This document shows, piece after piece, positions 35,599-44,507 of a DNA stretch of 64,000 bases; position 1 is the first letter of the stretch, and every line of letters begins with the position of its first letter. The position numbers and the translations under genes are program-made. The notes beneath the pieces are model-generated. The model did not search any database and was not told the DNA's origin. It saw only the letters and a list, made by a program, of their open reading frames with translations. This DNA comes from Armatimonadota bacterium. GTDB lineage: Bacteria > Armatimonadota > Chthonomonadetes > Chthonomonadales > Chthonomonadaceae. The stretch spans positions 1 through 64,000 of the forward strand of contig JAGWMJ010000009.1 of the NCBI GenBank assembly GCA_028871815.1. The letters run 5' to 3'.

Positions 35599-38373
35599 CT
35601 ACTTCACCTCAAATGGCCAGCCATTTGAGGTGCCGCCACCCGGCGTGGGATTGGTGACGGTCAGCGTGACTCGGGCCACCGATCCAACCAGCGGCGCCGG
35701 TACAACGGCGGTGAGGTGGGTTGGCGAGATAAATGTAGTTACCAGCTGCGTGGTTACCTGTCGCTCCGTGAAGCTTACAACGGCGCCTTTCACGAACAGA
35801 CTTCCGAAAACGTGCAGCGTAAACTGCTGGGAGCCCGCCGCCACGAAGTGTGGCAGGCTTCCGACCAGCACCGGTGTGCCGTTCGTCACCGTCAGCGTTC
35901 GTGGTGCCGCCGTCTTACCGCCGGTTTGAGCTGTTATATGGAAGTGTCCGGGGCGAAGTAGCAGCGAGTTCGGCACGATGGCCATAACCTCGGCCGAGGA
36001 TACCCAGGTGGTGGAGAGCGCAGTACTCTCGAAGAACGCTTGCGTGTCCTGGCCAAGCTCGCGACCGGTGATCGTCAGCGTGACAGGGCCTGAGCCCGCC
36101 GGCACGTTCGCGGGCAAAAGCGCGCGAATCCAAGGTGTGGCGGCGCCAAGCGCAACCTCCCAGGCGGAGCGACCGTGGGTGTAGGCTTCCAGAATGTTCT
36201 CGGTGGTATTGAAGGCCAGGTCCGACACGGCGACGCCTGCCGGCAGACCGGTTCCGAACAGGCTCCATTGACCCTGCACCGTAGCGGTGTACACACCCTG
36301 ATCCGTACCGACCCAAACCTGCCCATTTACCCAGTTCACTACGACAGCGTTGGTCGGTTCGTCCGGCAGGTTTCCGGTGACGTCCGTCCAGGTTCCGCCT
36401 GCGTCGCTGGTAAAGAACACATGGCCCACGCCACTTGCCCCAGCGAACAGATCGCGTACGATGTATGCCTCCTTGGCGTCCAGCGGATTGACGGAGATAC
36501 CCTCGAAGTGGTCGGAGAATCCCGGCACGGTTGTTGCCGTCCATGTGGCGCCGTCATTGGTTGTAACGTAGATCGTGCCTCCAGCAGCGGCGTAGACGGT
36601 AGTCCCAGAGACACCGATGCAGTTGACATTGGTTCCCAGGTTATTGAATCCCCCGCTCCCGGCGGTCCCAATCTCTTTCCAGCTCGTTGTCGAGTCTGTG
36701 GTTTCCCACACGCCGGTCGTTGGGTAGAGAAGGCGGGCTGAATTGCTCGGATCCATCGTGAAATGCGGATAGAAGTCGGATCCTTCGCTGGTTGGTGGCG
36801 TTGCGTCGTTCCACGTGGTGCCGCCATCGGTGGATTTTGCGAGGTTTGTACCGGCATAGGTGTGGTACATCACCAGGGGATTAGCCTGATCGATCTTGCA
36901 GAATCCACCGTCACCGCCGTCGATGATTGGCCATGTGATGTTGTTGGTGAACATCTCGGTGCCATTATCCTGGCTGCCTGCAATAGCAACCAATGGATTG
37001 ACGGGATGCATGGCGCCGCCAGTGAACTGGATCGTTCCCAGGTTGCCATTTATCGACTCCCACTTCAGGGATGACGGGCTAAGATTGTCGAGTCGCCAGA
37101 TGCCGCCATCACACCCGTTGAGAAGCCGTCCGCTGGCGTCAAACGTCAGCGAATGCTCATCAGTGTGCGGCCCATTGTTGCTCGCATCGGCCTGAACGTT
37201 GTTCCACGTCGTTCCGCCGTCGGTTGTTTCGGCCACGTTTTCGCCACTGAAATCGCCGGCTCCCGCCAGAAAGACGACGTCGGCGTTGGTCGGGCTGCAC
37301 GCGATGGGCATGTCGTACCAGGCTTGTGGCGAAGCTGTATCCGGTGCGCTGGCGAGCTTCACCCAGGTCGTACCGCCATCGGTGGACTTGAAGACGCCAA
37401 ACACACCGTTCGTGTTGATGTTCTCCACCGTGCTGTAGAGTGTGCTCGGGGATGACTGCGCGATCGCCAGATGTATCCAGCCGACGTTCGCGGCTGCAGC
37501 CCCGTTCGGATGTCCGGAGAGCAGACTCCAGGTAGTTCCGGCGTCGGTCGACTCATAGACCCCGTTACTCGCGCTACCGCCCACGTTACCGACGGCACAG
37601 TAGAGCGTGCTTGGCGTTGTGGGGTTGATCACCACGTCGCTGAACGGGTCGGTGGTGGATACCGCTGCTGTGGTGTTTGCCCACGTAGCGCCGCCATCGG
37701 TCGACTTGTATATTCCGGTGGTGCCAAACTTGCCGTTTGCGCCGAAATCGGCCATCGCCGCGTACACGGTCTTTGCATCTGCCGGATCGACGGCAATTCG
37801 CGATGTGGTGAGGCCCACGAAGGCGTTGCTCGGTCCGGTTTCCAGCGTCCAGGTTGCGCCGGCGTCGGTAGAGACCAGTATGCCCAGGCCATACCGTGAA
37901 TCACCGGCATTGTTGGCTTCACCGGTACCGGCATAGATGACACTGGCGTTTGAGGGCGCTACGGCTATGGCGCCCATGGCGAGATCCGGCTCAGCGTCGG
38001 TAAGCGGAGTCCAGAGGGCGCCGCCATTCGTGGTTTTCCACACACCGCCGCCGGCAGAAGCCACGTAGATCGTGTTGGCGTCCGTCGGTGAGCCTGCGGC
38101 GTCGACAACCCGCCCAGACATGCCCGATGCTACACCGAAATCGTTGGACTCCGTGAGGGGCGACGGACCTATACTCGTCCAAACTCCACCGATATTTGGC
38201 CCAAAAAAGCCAGGTCCGCTCGGCGGCGGCACCGGCTGACTGGTGTTGCGGGAACCGATATGCATCTTGTGCAGCACAGGATGGTGCACCTGAGCGGAGG
38301 TAACGGTACTGACCCCGAGGCAAACTGCGAAGAGCACGGCGCAATTCAGGTAGGCAGCTCGTAATCTGATCAT
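35599..38373 (-). CDS. Exported Asp-box (BNR/sortilin-type) repeat protein with C-terminal IPT-like domains
   Basis: A 924-residue exported protein. The signal peptide ends near LGVSTVTSAQ at about residue 28. Nine or ten Asp-box motifs follow (TTNGGALW, STDAGATW, STDGGATW, STDAGTTW, STDGGTTW, TTDGGTTW, TTNDGATW, TSDAGGTW), one per blade of one or two beta-propellers, spaced about 60-80 residues. The last 200 residues (LLPANVPAGSGPVTLTITG..., VTLTVTNPTPGGG) look like two or three immunoglobulin-like IPT/TIG domains. Similar architectures occur in xyloglucanases, sialidases and surface adhesins; catalytic residues are not identifiable. ATG 38371-38373 has GGAG upstream. Confidence 0.8.
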   Translation of the reverse strand: MIRLRAAYLNCAVLFAVCLGVSTVTSAQVHHPVLHKMHIGSRNTSQPVPPPSGPGFFGPNIGGVWTSIGPSPLTESNDFGVASGMSGRVVDAAGSPTDANTIYVASAGGGVWKTTNGGALWTPLTDAEPDLAMGAIAVAPSNASVIYAGTGEANNAGDSRYGLGILVSTDAGATWTLETGPSNAFVGLTTSRIAVDPADAKTVYAAMADFGANGKFGTTGIYKSTDGGATWANTTAAVSTTDPFSDVVINPTTPSTLYCAVGNVGGSASNGVYESTDAGTTWSLLSGHPNGAAAANVGWIHLAIAQSSPSTLYSTVENINTNGVFGVFKSTDGGTTWVKLASAPDTASPQAWYDMPIACSPTNADVVFLAGAGDFSGENVAETTDGGTTWNNVQADASNNGPHTDEHSLTFDASGRLLNGCDGGIWRLDNLSPSSLKWESINGNLGTIQFTGGAMHPVNPLVAIAGSQDNGTEMFTNNITWPIIDGGDGGFCKIDQANPLVMYHTYAGTNLAKSTDGGTTWNDATPPTSEGSDFYPHFTMDPSNSARLLYPTTGVWETTDSTTSWKEIGTAGSGGFNNLGTNVNCIGVSGTTVYAAAGGTIYVTTNDGATWTATTVPGFSDHFEGISVNPLDAKEAYIVRDLFAGASGVGHVFFTSDAGGTWTDVTGNLPDEPTNAVVVNWVNGQVWVGTDQGVYTATVQGQWSLFGTGLPAGVAVSDLAFNTTENILEAYTHGRSAWEVALGAATPWIRALLPANVPAGSGPVTLTITGRELGQDTQAFFESTALSTTWVSSAEVMAIVPNSLLLRPGHFHITAQTGGKTAAPRTLTVTNGTPVLVGSLPHFVAAGSQQFTLHVFGSLFVKGAVVSFTERQVTTQLVTTFISPTHLTAVVPAPLVGSVARVTLTVTNPTPGGGTSNGWPFEVK

Positions 38374-38429
38374 AATGGCACTCCATTAATCATGGAAACG
38401 GCACTCTGTCTCGCACTGCGGATGCGATT

Positions 38430-38444
38430 GGTCGTATTACGACC
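38430..38444. repeat. Near-perfect palindrome in leader of the Asp-box gene
   Basis: GGTCGTA-T-TACGACC is a 15-base inverted repeat with a one-base centre. It is located 57 bases upstream of the Asp-box gene start and about 80 bases downstream of a candidate promoter, so it could be an operator for a dimeric regulator. The loop is too short for a good RNA hairpin. Confidence 0.4.
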
Positions 38445-38532
38445 GCAGATCCACGTGGACGCCGGCGGCCGGCACGGGCCCGACGACAGGCAGCGCCAAA
38501 CTCGTGATACACGGTTTGCCGCGCTGCACCCA

Positions 38533-38541
38533 TATATACCA
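38533..38541 (-). promoter_or_regulatory. Possible extended -10 promoter of the Asp-box gene
   Basis: On the minus strand 38541 to 38533 reads TGGTATATA, a TGn-extended -10 box. The -35 region at 17 bases is poor, as is common for extended -10 promoters. The resulting leader would be about 150 bases and would include the palindrome at 38430-38444. Confidence 0.33.
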
Positions 38542-38580
38542 CACCTAAACGTTAACCGCACAGTCTGGTAAGGCGCATGA

Positions 38581-38614
38581 AAATGCCCCGGCACACAGGA
38601 GTGGCCCGGCATTT
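38581..38614 (-). terminator. Terminator-like hairpin after the FG-GAP gene
   Basis: AAATGCC (38581-38587) pairs with GGCATTT (38608-38614), with weaker pairing inside the loop. On the minus strand it begins 32 bases after the FG-GAP gene stop and ends in ATTTTC, a short T run. It would separate that gene from the Asp-box gene. Confidence 0.45.
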
Positions 38615-38645
38615 CCATGCAGACTTCGTTACTAACGGCTGCGGG

Positions 38646-39488
38646 TCAGCGCAGACCGGCAATCTGCCAGTTCAGATCCACGCCCTGGGCGATGTAATCT
38701 TCGCCTTTTATGGCGACCCCGTTCAGGAGCCAGTATGCCACGTCTCCCGTGCTTGAGTTCTCAAAGACGATATCGTCTTCGCCGTCGCCATCCAGATCAA
38801 TCGTGCCGGCTATGTACCAGGAGGTGTCAACACCCTGAGCAATGTAGCCGTAGTCGTAGGATTGAACTCCGTTCATTAGCCAGTAGACGACATCGCCGGA
38901 GGTGCTGTTCTCCCACAGGATATCCGGTGAGCCATCCTGATTCAGGTCGGGCGTCCCAACAATCCGCCACGAGGGGTCAACACCCTGGGCGATCCATCCC
39001 GAACTCACCTCTGTCGCGCCATTCATAATCCAGTAGGCGACGTCGCCGGTACTGCTGTTCTGCCACAGGATGTCGGGCTGGCCGTCGCCGTTGAGATCGG
39101 GCGTACCCACCACGCGCCAATTGGGATCGATTCCGTACGCGATGTAGCTACCCTGCACAAAGTTGAGACCATTCATCTGCCAGTATGCCAGATCGCCCGT
39201 TTGGGTGTTCTGCCACAGAATGTCCGGTTGGCCGTCACCATCCAGATCGGGCGTCCCGACGATCACCCAGGATGGGTCGATGCCGTAAGCGATGTATTGG
39301 CCCTGCAGAACCTGCGTCCCCTGCATCAACCAGACGGCAACGTCGCCGGTTGCAGAGTTTTCCCAAACGATATCCGGATACCCGTCGCCGTTGAAATCGG
39401 CATCCGCCCTGGCTGTGCGACCGGTCAGGGCAATCAAAGCCAGGCACGATGTAAGAGCGGCAAATGTGGCAAACCGGAGTTTCATCAT
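38646..39488 (-). CDS. Exported FG-GAP/VCBS-type tandem-repeat protein
   Basis: A 280-residue exported protein. A signal peptide (MMKLRFATFAALTSCLALIA, cleaved near TARA) is followed by five tandem repeats of about 50 residues. Each begins with a calcium-binding-like loop DxNxDGxPDI (DFNGDGYPDIVW, LDGDGQPDILW, LNGDGQPDILW, LNQDGSPDILW, LDGDGEDDIVF). Each continues with TGDVAYWxMNG, YIAxGxDxxW and xxGTPD. The last blade ends in WQIAGLR, so the propeller may be incomplete or oligomeric. The frame starts at 39548, but ATGATG at 39488 follows AAGGGGGA. No catalytic domain is seen; binding of a glycan or calcium is plausible. Confidence 0.8.
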   Translation of the reverse strand: MMKLRFATFAALTSCLALIALTGRTARADADFNGDGYPDIVWENSATGDVAVWLMQGTQVLQGQYIAYGIDPSWVIVGTPDLDGDGQPDILWQNTQTGDLAYWQMNGLNFVQGSYIAYGIDPNWRVVGTPDLNGDGQPDILWQNSSTGDVAYWIMNGATEVSSGWIAQGVDPSWRIVGTPDLNQDGSPDILWENSTSGDVVYWLMNGVQSYDYGYIAQGVDTSWYIAGTIDLDGDGEDDIVFENSSTGDVAYWLLNGVAIKGEDYIAQGVDLNWQIAGLR

Positions 39489-39581
39489 TCGGGTCCCCCT
39501 TATCATGCCGTAAACGAGCCATCGGCAACTGTGTGACGCCTGCGACATAGATATCGTTCCTCAACCTGAGCGGAACGGCTT

Positions 39582-40244
39582 TTAGCGACCGACGCGGCTG
39601 AGCAGGTCCGAACCCTCCTCCGAAGCGCGGCCGATACGAGCTCCCACCGGCCATTTCGTGAGAACACCGTCGGAGGCCGGCGCGAGCAACGGCATCAGGG
39701 CATCGGTATCCGTAATCCCTGTATCCAGCCAGATCGACCTTGCCTGCCGGGTTAGAACAACCGGCATGCGATTATGAACCGGCCTCATGAGTTCGTTGGC
39801 ATCGGTGGTCAGGATCACGCAGCATGGGGGTTCGCCCTGGGTTTGCGGCGCTTCCCACAATCCTGCCAGCGACAGCAATCCGCCCTCGGCCTTGCTGAAA
39901 TAGAACGGCTGTTTCCGGCTATCCAGCTTCTGCCACTCGTAGAACCCATCCGCAGGAACTATGCAGCGGCGCTGGCGAAAAGCAGCCGCAAACGTTGGCT
40001 TTTCTGCGGCTGTCTCGGACCGTGCGTTAATAAGCTGCGAAGCACCGGCTCGTTCGCGCAGCCATGCCGGGACGACGCCCCACCTGGCAGGCTCGAGGAT
40101 ATTGTGGCCGCCCACTTCGCGCACCATAAGGATGGTTGAAGATGGCGCGATATTGTAGCGGGCCGTGAGCCGCGGAATTGGCGACGCCTGAAACTCCGCG
40201 GCAATCACATCTGCAGGAGTAAAGAGGACAAATCGTCCGCACAT
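39582..40244 (-). CDS. SRAP-family abasic-site protein (YedK/HMCES-like)
   Basis: A 220-residue protein of the SOS response-associated peptidase family. Such proteins form a thiazolidine DNA-protein crosslink with abasic sites in single-stranded DNA and shield them. Cys2 (MCGRF) is the crosslinking residue. The other active-site residues are Asn73 in LINARSET, Glu103 in DGFYEW and His157 in RPVHNRMP, all conserved. The frame is open to 40376, but ATG 40242-40244 gives the mandatory Cys2 and has GAGGAGG upstream. It is divergent from the fucosidase gene. No LexA box was recognised upstream. Confidence 0.95.
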   Translation of the reverse strand: MCGRFVLFTPADVIAAEFQASPIPRLTARYNIAPSSTILMVREVGGHNILEPARWGVVPAWLRERAGASQLINARSETAAEKPTFAAAFRQRRCIVPADGFYEWQKLDSRKQPFYFSKAEGGLLSLAGLWEAPQTQGEPPCCVILTTDANELMRPVHNRMPVVLTRQARSIWLDTGITDTDALMPLLAPASDGVLTKWPVGARIGRASEEGSDLLSRVGR

Positions 40245-40354
40245 ACCAGCCTCCTCGGCACAGGCATCCGGCAGGATTGCCGGCAGCCGCTGTCGTAGTG
40301 CGCCACAATAGAGCAATCGGCGGACCGCAAGGAGCGCCACGGCCAAAGGATACC

Positions 40355-41905
40355 ATGCCACCAAGTCACGAAGCAATCACGCGGCGCACGCTACTGCAGG
40401 CCGGCGCCCTTTCGGTTGGTATCGGGCGGGGATTACAACAACCGGCGCCCTACTCCTCCACCACCGCGATCAACTCCGCGCTGGAGGCGGTGCGCTCGGA
40501 AGCCGATTTAGGCCCGTATTCGCCATCGTGGCCCGGCATTACAGGCCAATTCGGTGTGCCACAGTGGTACAAGGATGCCAAGTTCGGCATTTTTATCCAC
40601 TGGGGCGCGTACTCGGTGCCCGCATTCGGCAGCGAATGGTATCCCCGGATGATGTACATCCAGGGATCGCCCGAGTACCGGCACCACATCGCAACGTATG
40701 GCCCCCAGACGCGCTTCGGTTACAAAGACTTTATTCCAATGTTCCGCGCCGCCCGGTTCGACGCCGCCGGGTGGGCTGCGCTATTCCGGCAGGCGGGCGC
40801 CCGGTTTGTAGTGCCGGTAGCGGAGCACCACGATGGGTTCGCTATGTGGAACAGCGCCATAACGCCGTGGTGCGCCGGAAAAATGGGCCCGAAACGTGAT
40901 GTGATTGGCGAGCTTGCCGCGGCGGTCCGGGCAGATGGGATGACGTTCGGGGTTTCGTTTCATCGTGCAGAGCACTGGTGGTTTTTCAATGGCGGGCGAA
41001 CGTTCCCGAGCGATGTGCAGGATGCACGCTGGCGCGGACTGTACGGCCCGGCAGCACCGGACAACGTACAGCCGAATGCACGGTTTCTCGACGAGTGGCT
41101 GGCCAGAGCGGGAGAACTTGTCAATCGCTACAACCCGCAGCTCTTCTGGTTTGACTGGTGGATCGAGCAGCCCGCATTTCAGACCCGGCTCCAGCAATTT
41201 GCCGCCTGCCTGTACAATCGCGGCATCCACAATCGAATGCCCGCCGCGATCAACTACAAGGGAACCACTTTTCCGGGCCGTGCAGCGGTACTCGACCTCG
41301 AGCGAGGCCAGCTCGCCCAAATCCGACCAACGCTCTGGCAGACCGACACGTCGGTCTCCACTATCAGCTGGGGCTACATCCAGAACGACCGCTATAAGCT
41401 CGCCGGCGACATAATCCAGGATCTGGTGGACATCGTCAGCAAGAATGGCGTGTTGCTGTTGAACATCGGGCCGAAATCCGACGGCACCATAGCCGCAGGT
41501 GAGTCAGCCGTGCTCGTTGAGATTGGCAAGTGGCTGGCCGTAAACGGAGAGGCTATTTACGCCACTCGCCCGTGGATTATCTTTGGCGAAGGTCCGAGCA
41601 ACGTCGTCGGTGGCTCGTTTAACGATACCAAGCGAACTGCGTTCACCGGCAGTGACATCCGGTTCACTCAAAAAGGCGGTCGACTCTACGCGATCATCAT
41701 GGCGTGGCCCGGGTCGTCGGTTACCGTCACGAGCCTTTCGAGCAAGATGGCGCTCGCGCCCGCGCCGGTCGCGACAGTCCGAATGTTGGGCTGTCCGGAG
41801 CCGTTGGCGTGGACGCAGGACGACCGAGGCTTGACCGTTCAGATGCCGGGGCAGCGCCCATGCGATACGGCATACTCATTGGAGATCACTTTTCGTACAG
41901 CGTGA
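40355..41905 (+). CDS. Alpha-L-fucosidase (GH29), Tat-exported
   Basis: A 516-residue glycoside hydrolase of family 29, which releases alpha-L-fucose with retention. The N-terminus has a twin-arginine signal (ITRRTLLQAGALSVGIG). The catalytic barrel starts WYKDAKFGIFIHWGAYSVPAFGSEWYPR, followed by VPVAEHHDGFAMW with the conserved His pair. NPQLFWFDWW is the strand holding the nucleophile Asp. The C-terminal part is a small beta-sandwich. ATG 40355 follows AAAGGA. Its neighbour encodes a GH63-like enzyme, suggesting joint breakdown of a complex glycan. The host substrate is unknown. Confidence 0.92.
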   Translation: MPPSHEAITRRTLLQAGALSVGIGRGLQQPAPYSSTTAINSALEAVRSEADLGPYSPSWPGITGQFGVPQWYKDAKFGIFIHWGAYSVPAFGSEWYPRMMYIQGSPEYRHHIATYGPQTRFGYKDFIPMFRAARFDAAGWAALFRQAGARFVVPVAEHHDGFAMWNSAITPWCAGKMGPKRDVIGELAAAVRADGMTFGVSFHRAEHWWFFNGGRTFPSDVQDARWRGLYGPAAPDNVQPNARFLDEWLARAGELVNRYNPQLFWFDWWIEQPAFQTRLQQFAACLYNRGIHNRMPAAINYKGTTFPGRAAVLDLERGQLAQIRPTLWQTDTSVSTISWGYIQNDRYKLAGDIIQDLVDIVSKNGVLLLNIGPKSDGTIAAGESAVLVEIGKWLAVNGEAIYATRPWIIFGEGPSNVVGGSFNDTKRTAFTGSDIRFTQKGGRLYAIIMAWPGSSVTVTSLSSKMALAPAPVATVRMLGCPEPLAWTQDDRGLTVQMPGQRPCDTAYSLEITFRTA

Positions 41906-42101
41906 TCCACAGCCAGAAAGCATCAACACGACCGGCATAACCGCGCCATTTCACGACAATCTGCTCGCCTGACCGGCGCTCCACCCGGCTCTACTCGAGC
42001 GTGTCTGGTCGGCTATGCCAGCGCGATCATCGTTGCGACTATGGCGAAGCCGCCGGGATGCGCCTCGGTGGCACATTGCCGAACTACTCCCGAGAAGCCC
42101 T

Positions 42102-44507
42102 ATGAAACATCTGGTAAACCTCATCGCGGTGCTCTGTTTGGTGTCGCTGCAGTCTCCCAATCGGTCCGTCGCGTCGTCCGCGACAGCATTAGAGCCCCAC
42201 TCGGTGCTCATCGGCAACTATCTTGTCACTGTGCCGAACGGCATCGCCTTCGTCGTGGATGGTAAATCGGCGTTTGTCCTGGACCCGGGTGGCGAGTATT
42301 ACGCCGGCGAGGCAGCGCCAGATGACAGCTATCACCACGCGCGGTTCCATATCAAGGGCGCATCCGTTGATTTCACCTGGGGTCGTATCGGCACGTGTGC
42401 CATCGGCCGGCTGACTGCCAACCAACCATTGAGTCTCGCACTGCGCCTCTCCAGCGGGTGGCCCGGTTTCTCCAGCACCTTCTCCCCAACTGTCGACGGC
42501 GTAAGTGGCTCATCGATGGACGGTCGAAAGCAACTGACCTGGCGACTGCGGACTTCGCCCTCACCGGAGACAGACGACGGTGACTCCCTGGTACTGCGTA
42601 TCGGCCCATTGGCTCCTGCATATCTGTCCGCTGGTTTCGGCGTACTGCCGCCAGTCCAGACCATCACAAAAACCCTGGCGGTCGCAAAGGCGCGTTACGA
42701 GCGCCGACGCCCGAGTGCATCCGGCGATCACGGCGACTTCCTCGGCGCCATTGAGGCCAACCTGAACAACAGCCGTGTCTTCAGCTCCGATACGAACCGT
42801 GTCGCGCATACGGTCAGCCGTGGCTGGGCCGGCGGCAAAGCGAACAATGCGCCGCTGTTTTGCTGGGACAGTTTCTTCAACGGTAACCTGGCGAGCCTGG
42901 ATGACCCAACCGGCGCGCGGAGGACCGTGCGCGCGATTCTGCAGTGGCAGACAGCGGCCGGCATGGTTCCGAACTTTGGACACTGGGGCACAGCCGGTCA
43001 GCGAGCAAGCGATGACCGCTCCCAACCGCCGGTAGGAGCGTTGTGTGTGTGGAAGATGGAGCAGCGGTGGCCGGACCTCAAGTTTCTTCGGTGGGTGTAT
43101 CCGAAACTGAAGCGTTGGCATGCCTGGTGGATGCGAGCGAGAGACGGTAACCACGATGGCTTGCTGGAGTGGGGAAGCTCTTCCGCGGGCGCACAGGGCG
43201 CGCGCTGGGAGACGGGATGGGACGACACGCCCCAGTTTGATGGCGCCAGAATGTCGGGAGAGACGCTGGATGCCGACGCGGTGGACCTGAACGCGCTATA
43301 CACGATGGATGCCGAGTATCTGGCGCGCCTTGCCAACGAGCTCGGTTATACTCGCGATGCCTCGCGATACCGGGCGGAGCGATCTGCGATGATCCGTAGG
43401 ATCAACAGGCGCCTCTGGAACCCGGCAGTTGGAACGTATTGCAGTCGATTGTGGCATGCCGAACGACAGGTTCCAGTGCCTCAATCAGCGTTTGGCACGG
43501 GCTTTGATGTTGTGTTCTATAACCGCGAGAATCTCGAAAGCCCTGTTGCTCGGATCAAGTCGCCGGCAATTCAGTTCGATTGGAATGGCAAACCGCCGCT
43601 GGCCGGTGTGCCGGCAGACCACTGGAGCGCGCGCTTTACGGGCACATTTACGCCGCCGAAACCCGGCAGGTACCTGTTCAAAACCTCTGCGGACGATGGC
43701 GTTCGGCTACTGGTGGCGGGTCACAAAGTGATTGATGACTGGTCCGTCCACGGATTGGACGACCAGGAGACAGTCGCGACATTCGATTCCGCGTCACCGC
43801 AGCCAGTCTCTTTGGAGTACTTCCAGGCTGCCGGCGGATCGGCGCTCACGATGACCGTCGCGGAGCTCGAGCCCGCGCCGGCAGCCGCGGAGTTCCTGAC
43901 GCGCCTGACACCTATGAATTTCTATCCGCTGATCGCGGGCATTCCGGACGCGTCCCGGACAAGGCAGATGCTGGCTCTCTTGACCGATCCGCACCGTTTC
44001 TGGGGAACCTGGATCGTGCCAACCCTGAGTTACAGGGACCCGCTGTGGCCGCAACAGCGGTACTGGCACGGTACGATTTGGGGCCCGGTGAACTACCTCC
44101 TGTTTCAAGGGCTGATGCGCGACGCGCCGGCCAGGATACAGAACCAGATCGTCGCCCGGAGCTTGCATCTGTTTTTACGCAACTGGGATCGAAAGCGTGT
44201 GTGTGGCGAGAACTTCCTGAGCACCGATGGCGATCCGGGCGGCGATCTGCACTATACCTGGGGCGCACTCCTCTGTCTGATGGGCGTTGAGAATCTGTGC
44301 GACTTCGGGCCCAACGGCACGGTGCGCTTGAATGGTCTTCAGACCGAAACCGTGGAGTTACGAAACCTGCCAATCCACGGCCTGTTGTACACAGTCCGCG
44401 CCAGGCCGCACGTGACAAAACTTCTCCGAAACGGCCGGGTCGTTGCCACAGCCCGCAAGCGCGTCGTATGGGTCAAACTGCCTTCCGCATTGAGCAACTC
44501 ACATTGA
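42102..44507 (+). CDS. Exported GH63-like glycoside hydrolase with inserted PA14 domain
   Basis: An 801-residue exported enzyme. A signal peptide (MKHLVNLIAVLCLVSLQS) is followed by an N-terminal beta-sandwich domain and an (alpha/alpha)6 barrel resembling GH63/GH37 glucosidases. Barrel motifs are CWDSFFNGN (Asp256), GMVPNFGHWG, GLLEWGSSS, WETGWDDTPQFD (residues 369-380, likely general acid Asp) and YWHGTIWGPVNYLLFQGL (from residue 654). Between about residues 469 and 590 there is a PA14-like carbohydrate-binding domain (FTGTFTPPKPGRYLFKTS, ADDGVRLLVAGHKVIDDW), so the barrel is split. The frame begins at 42015, but ATG 42102 opens the signal peptide. Probable substrate is an alpha-glucoside or mannosyl compound. 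Confidence 0.82.
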   Translation: MKHLVNLIAVLCLVSLQSPNRSVASSATALEPHSVLIGNYLVTVPNGIAFVVDGKSAFVLDPGGEYYAGEAAPDDSYHHARFHIKGASVDFTWGRIGTCAIGRLTANQPLSLALRLSSGWPGFSSTFSPTVDGVSGSSMDGRKQLTWRLRTSPSPETDDGDSLVLRIGPLAPAYLSAGFGVLPPVQTITKTLAVAKARYERRRPSASGDHGDFLGAIEANLNNSRVFSSDTNRVAHTVSRGWAGGKANNAPLFCWDSFFNGNLASLDDPTGARRTVRAILQWQTAAGMVPNFGHWGTAGQRASDDRSQPPVGALCVWKMEQRWPDLKFLRWVYPKLKRWHAWWMRARDGNHDGLLEWGSSSAGAQGARWETGWDDTPQFDGARMSGETLDADAVDLNALYTMDAEYLARLANELGYTRDASRYRAERSAMIRRINRRLWNPAVGTYCSRLWHAERQVPVPQSAFGTGFDVVFYNRENLESPVARIKSPAIQFDWNGKPPLAGVPADHWSARFTGTFTPPKPGRYLFKTSADDGVRLLVAGHKVIDDWSVHGLDDQETVATFDSASPQPVSLEYFQAAGGSALTMTVAELEPAPAAAEFLTRLTPMNFYPLIAGIPDASRTRQMLALLTDPHRFWGTWIVPTLSYRDPLWPQQRYWHGTIWGPVNYLLFQGLMRDAPARIQNQIVARSLHLFLRNWDRKRVCGENFLSTDGDPGGDLHYTWGALLCLMGVENLCDFGPNGTVRLNGLQTETVELRNLPIHGLLYTVRARPHVTKLLRNGRVVATARKRVVWVKLPSALSNSH

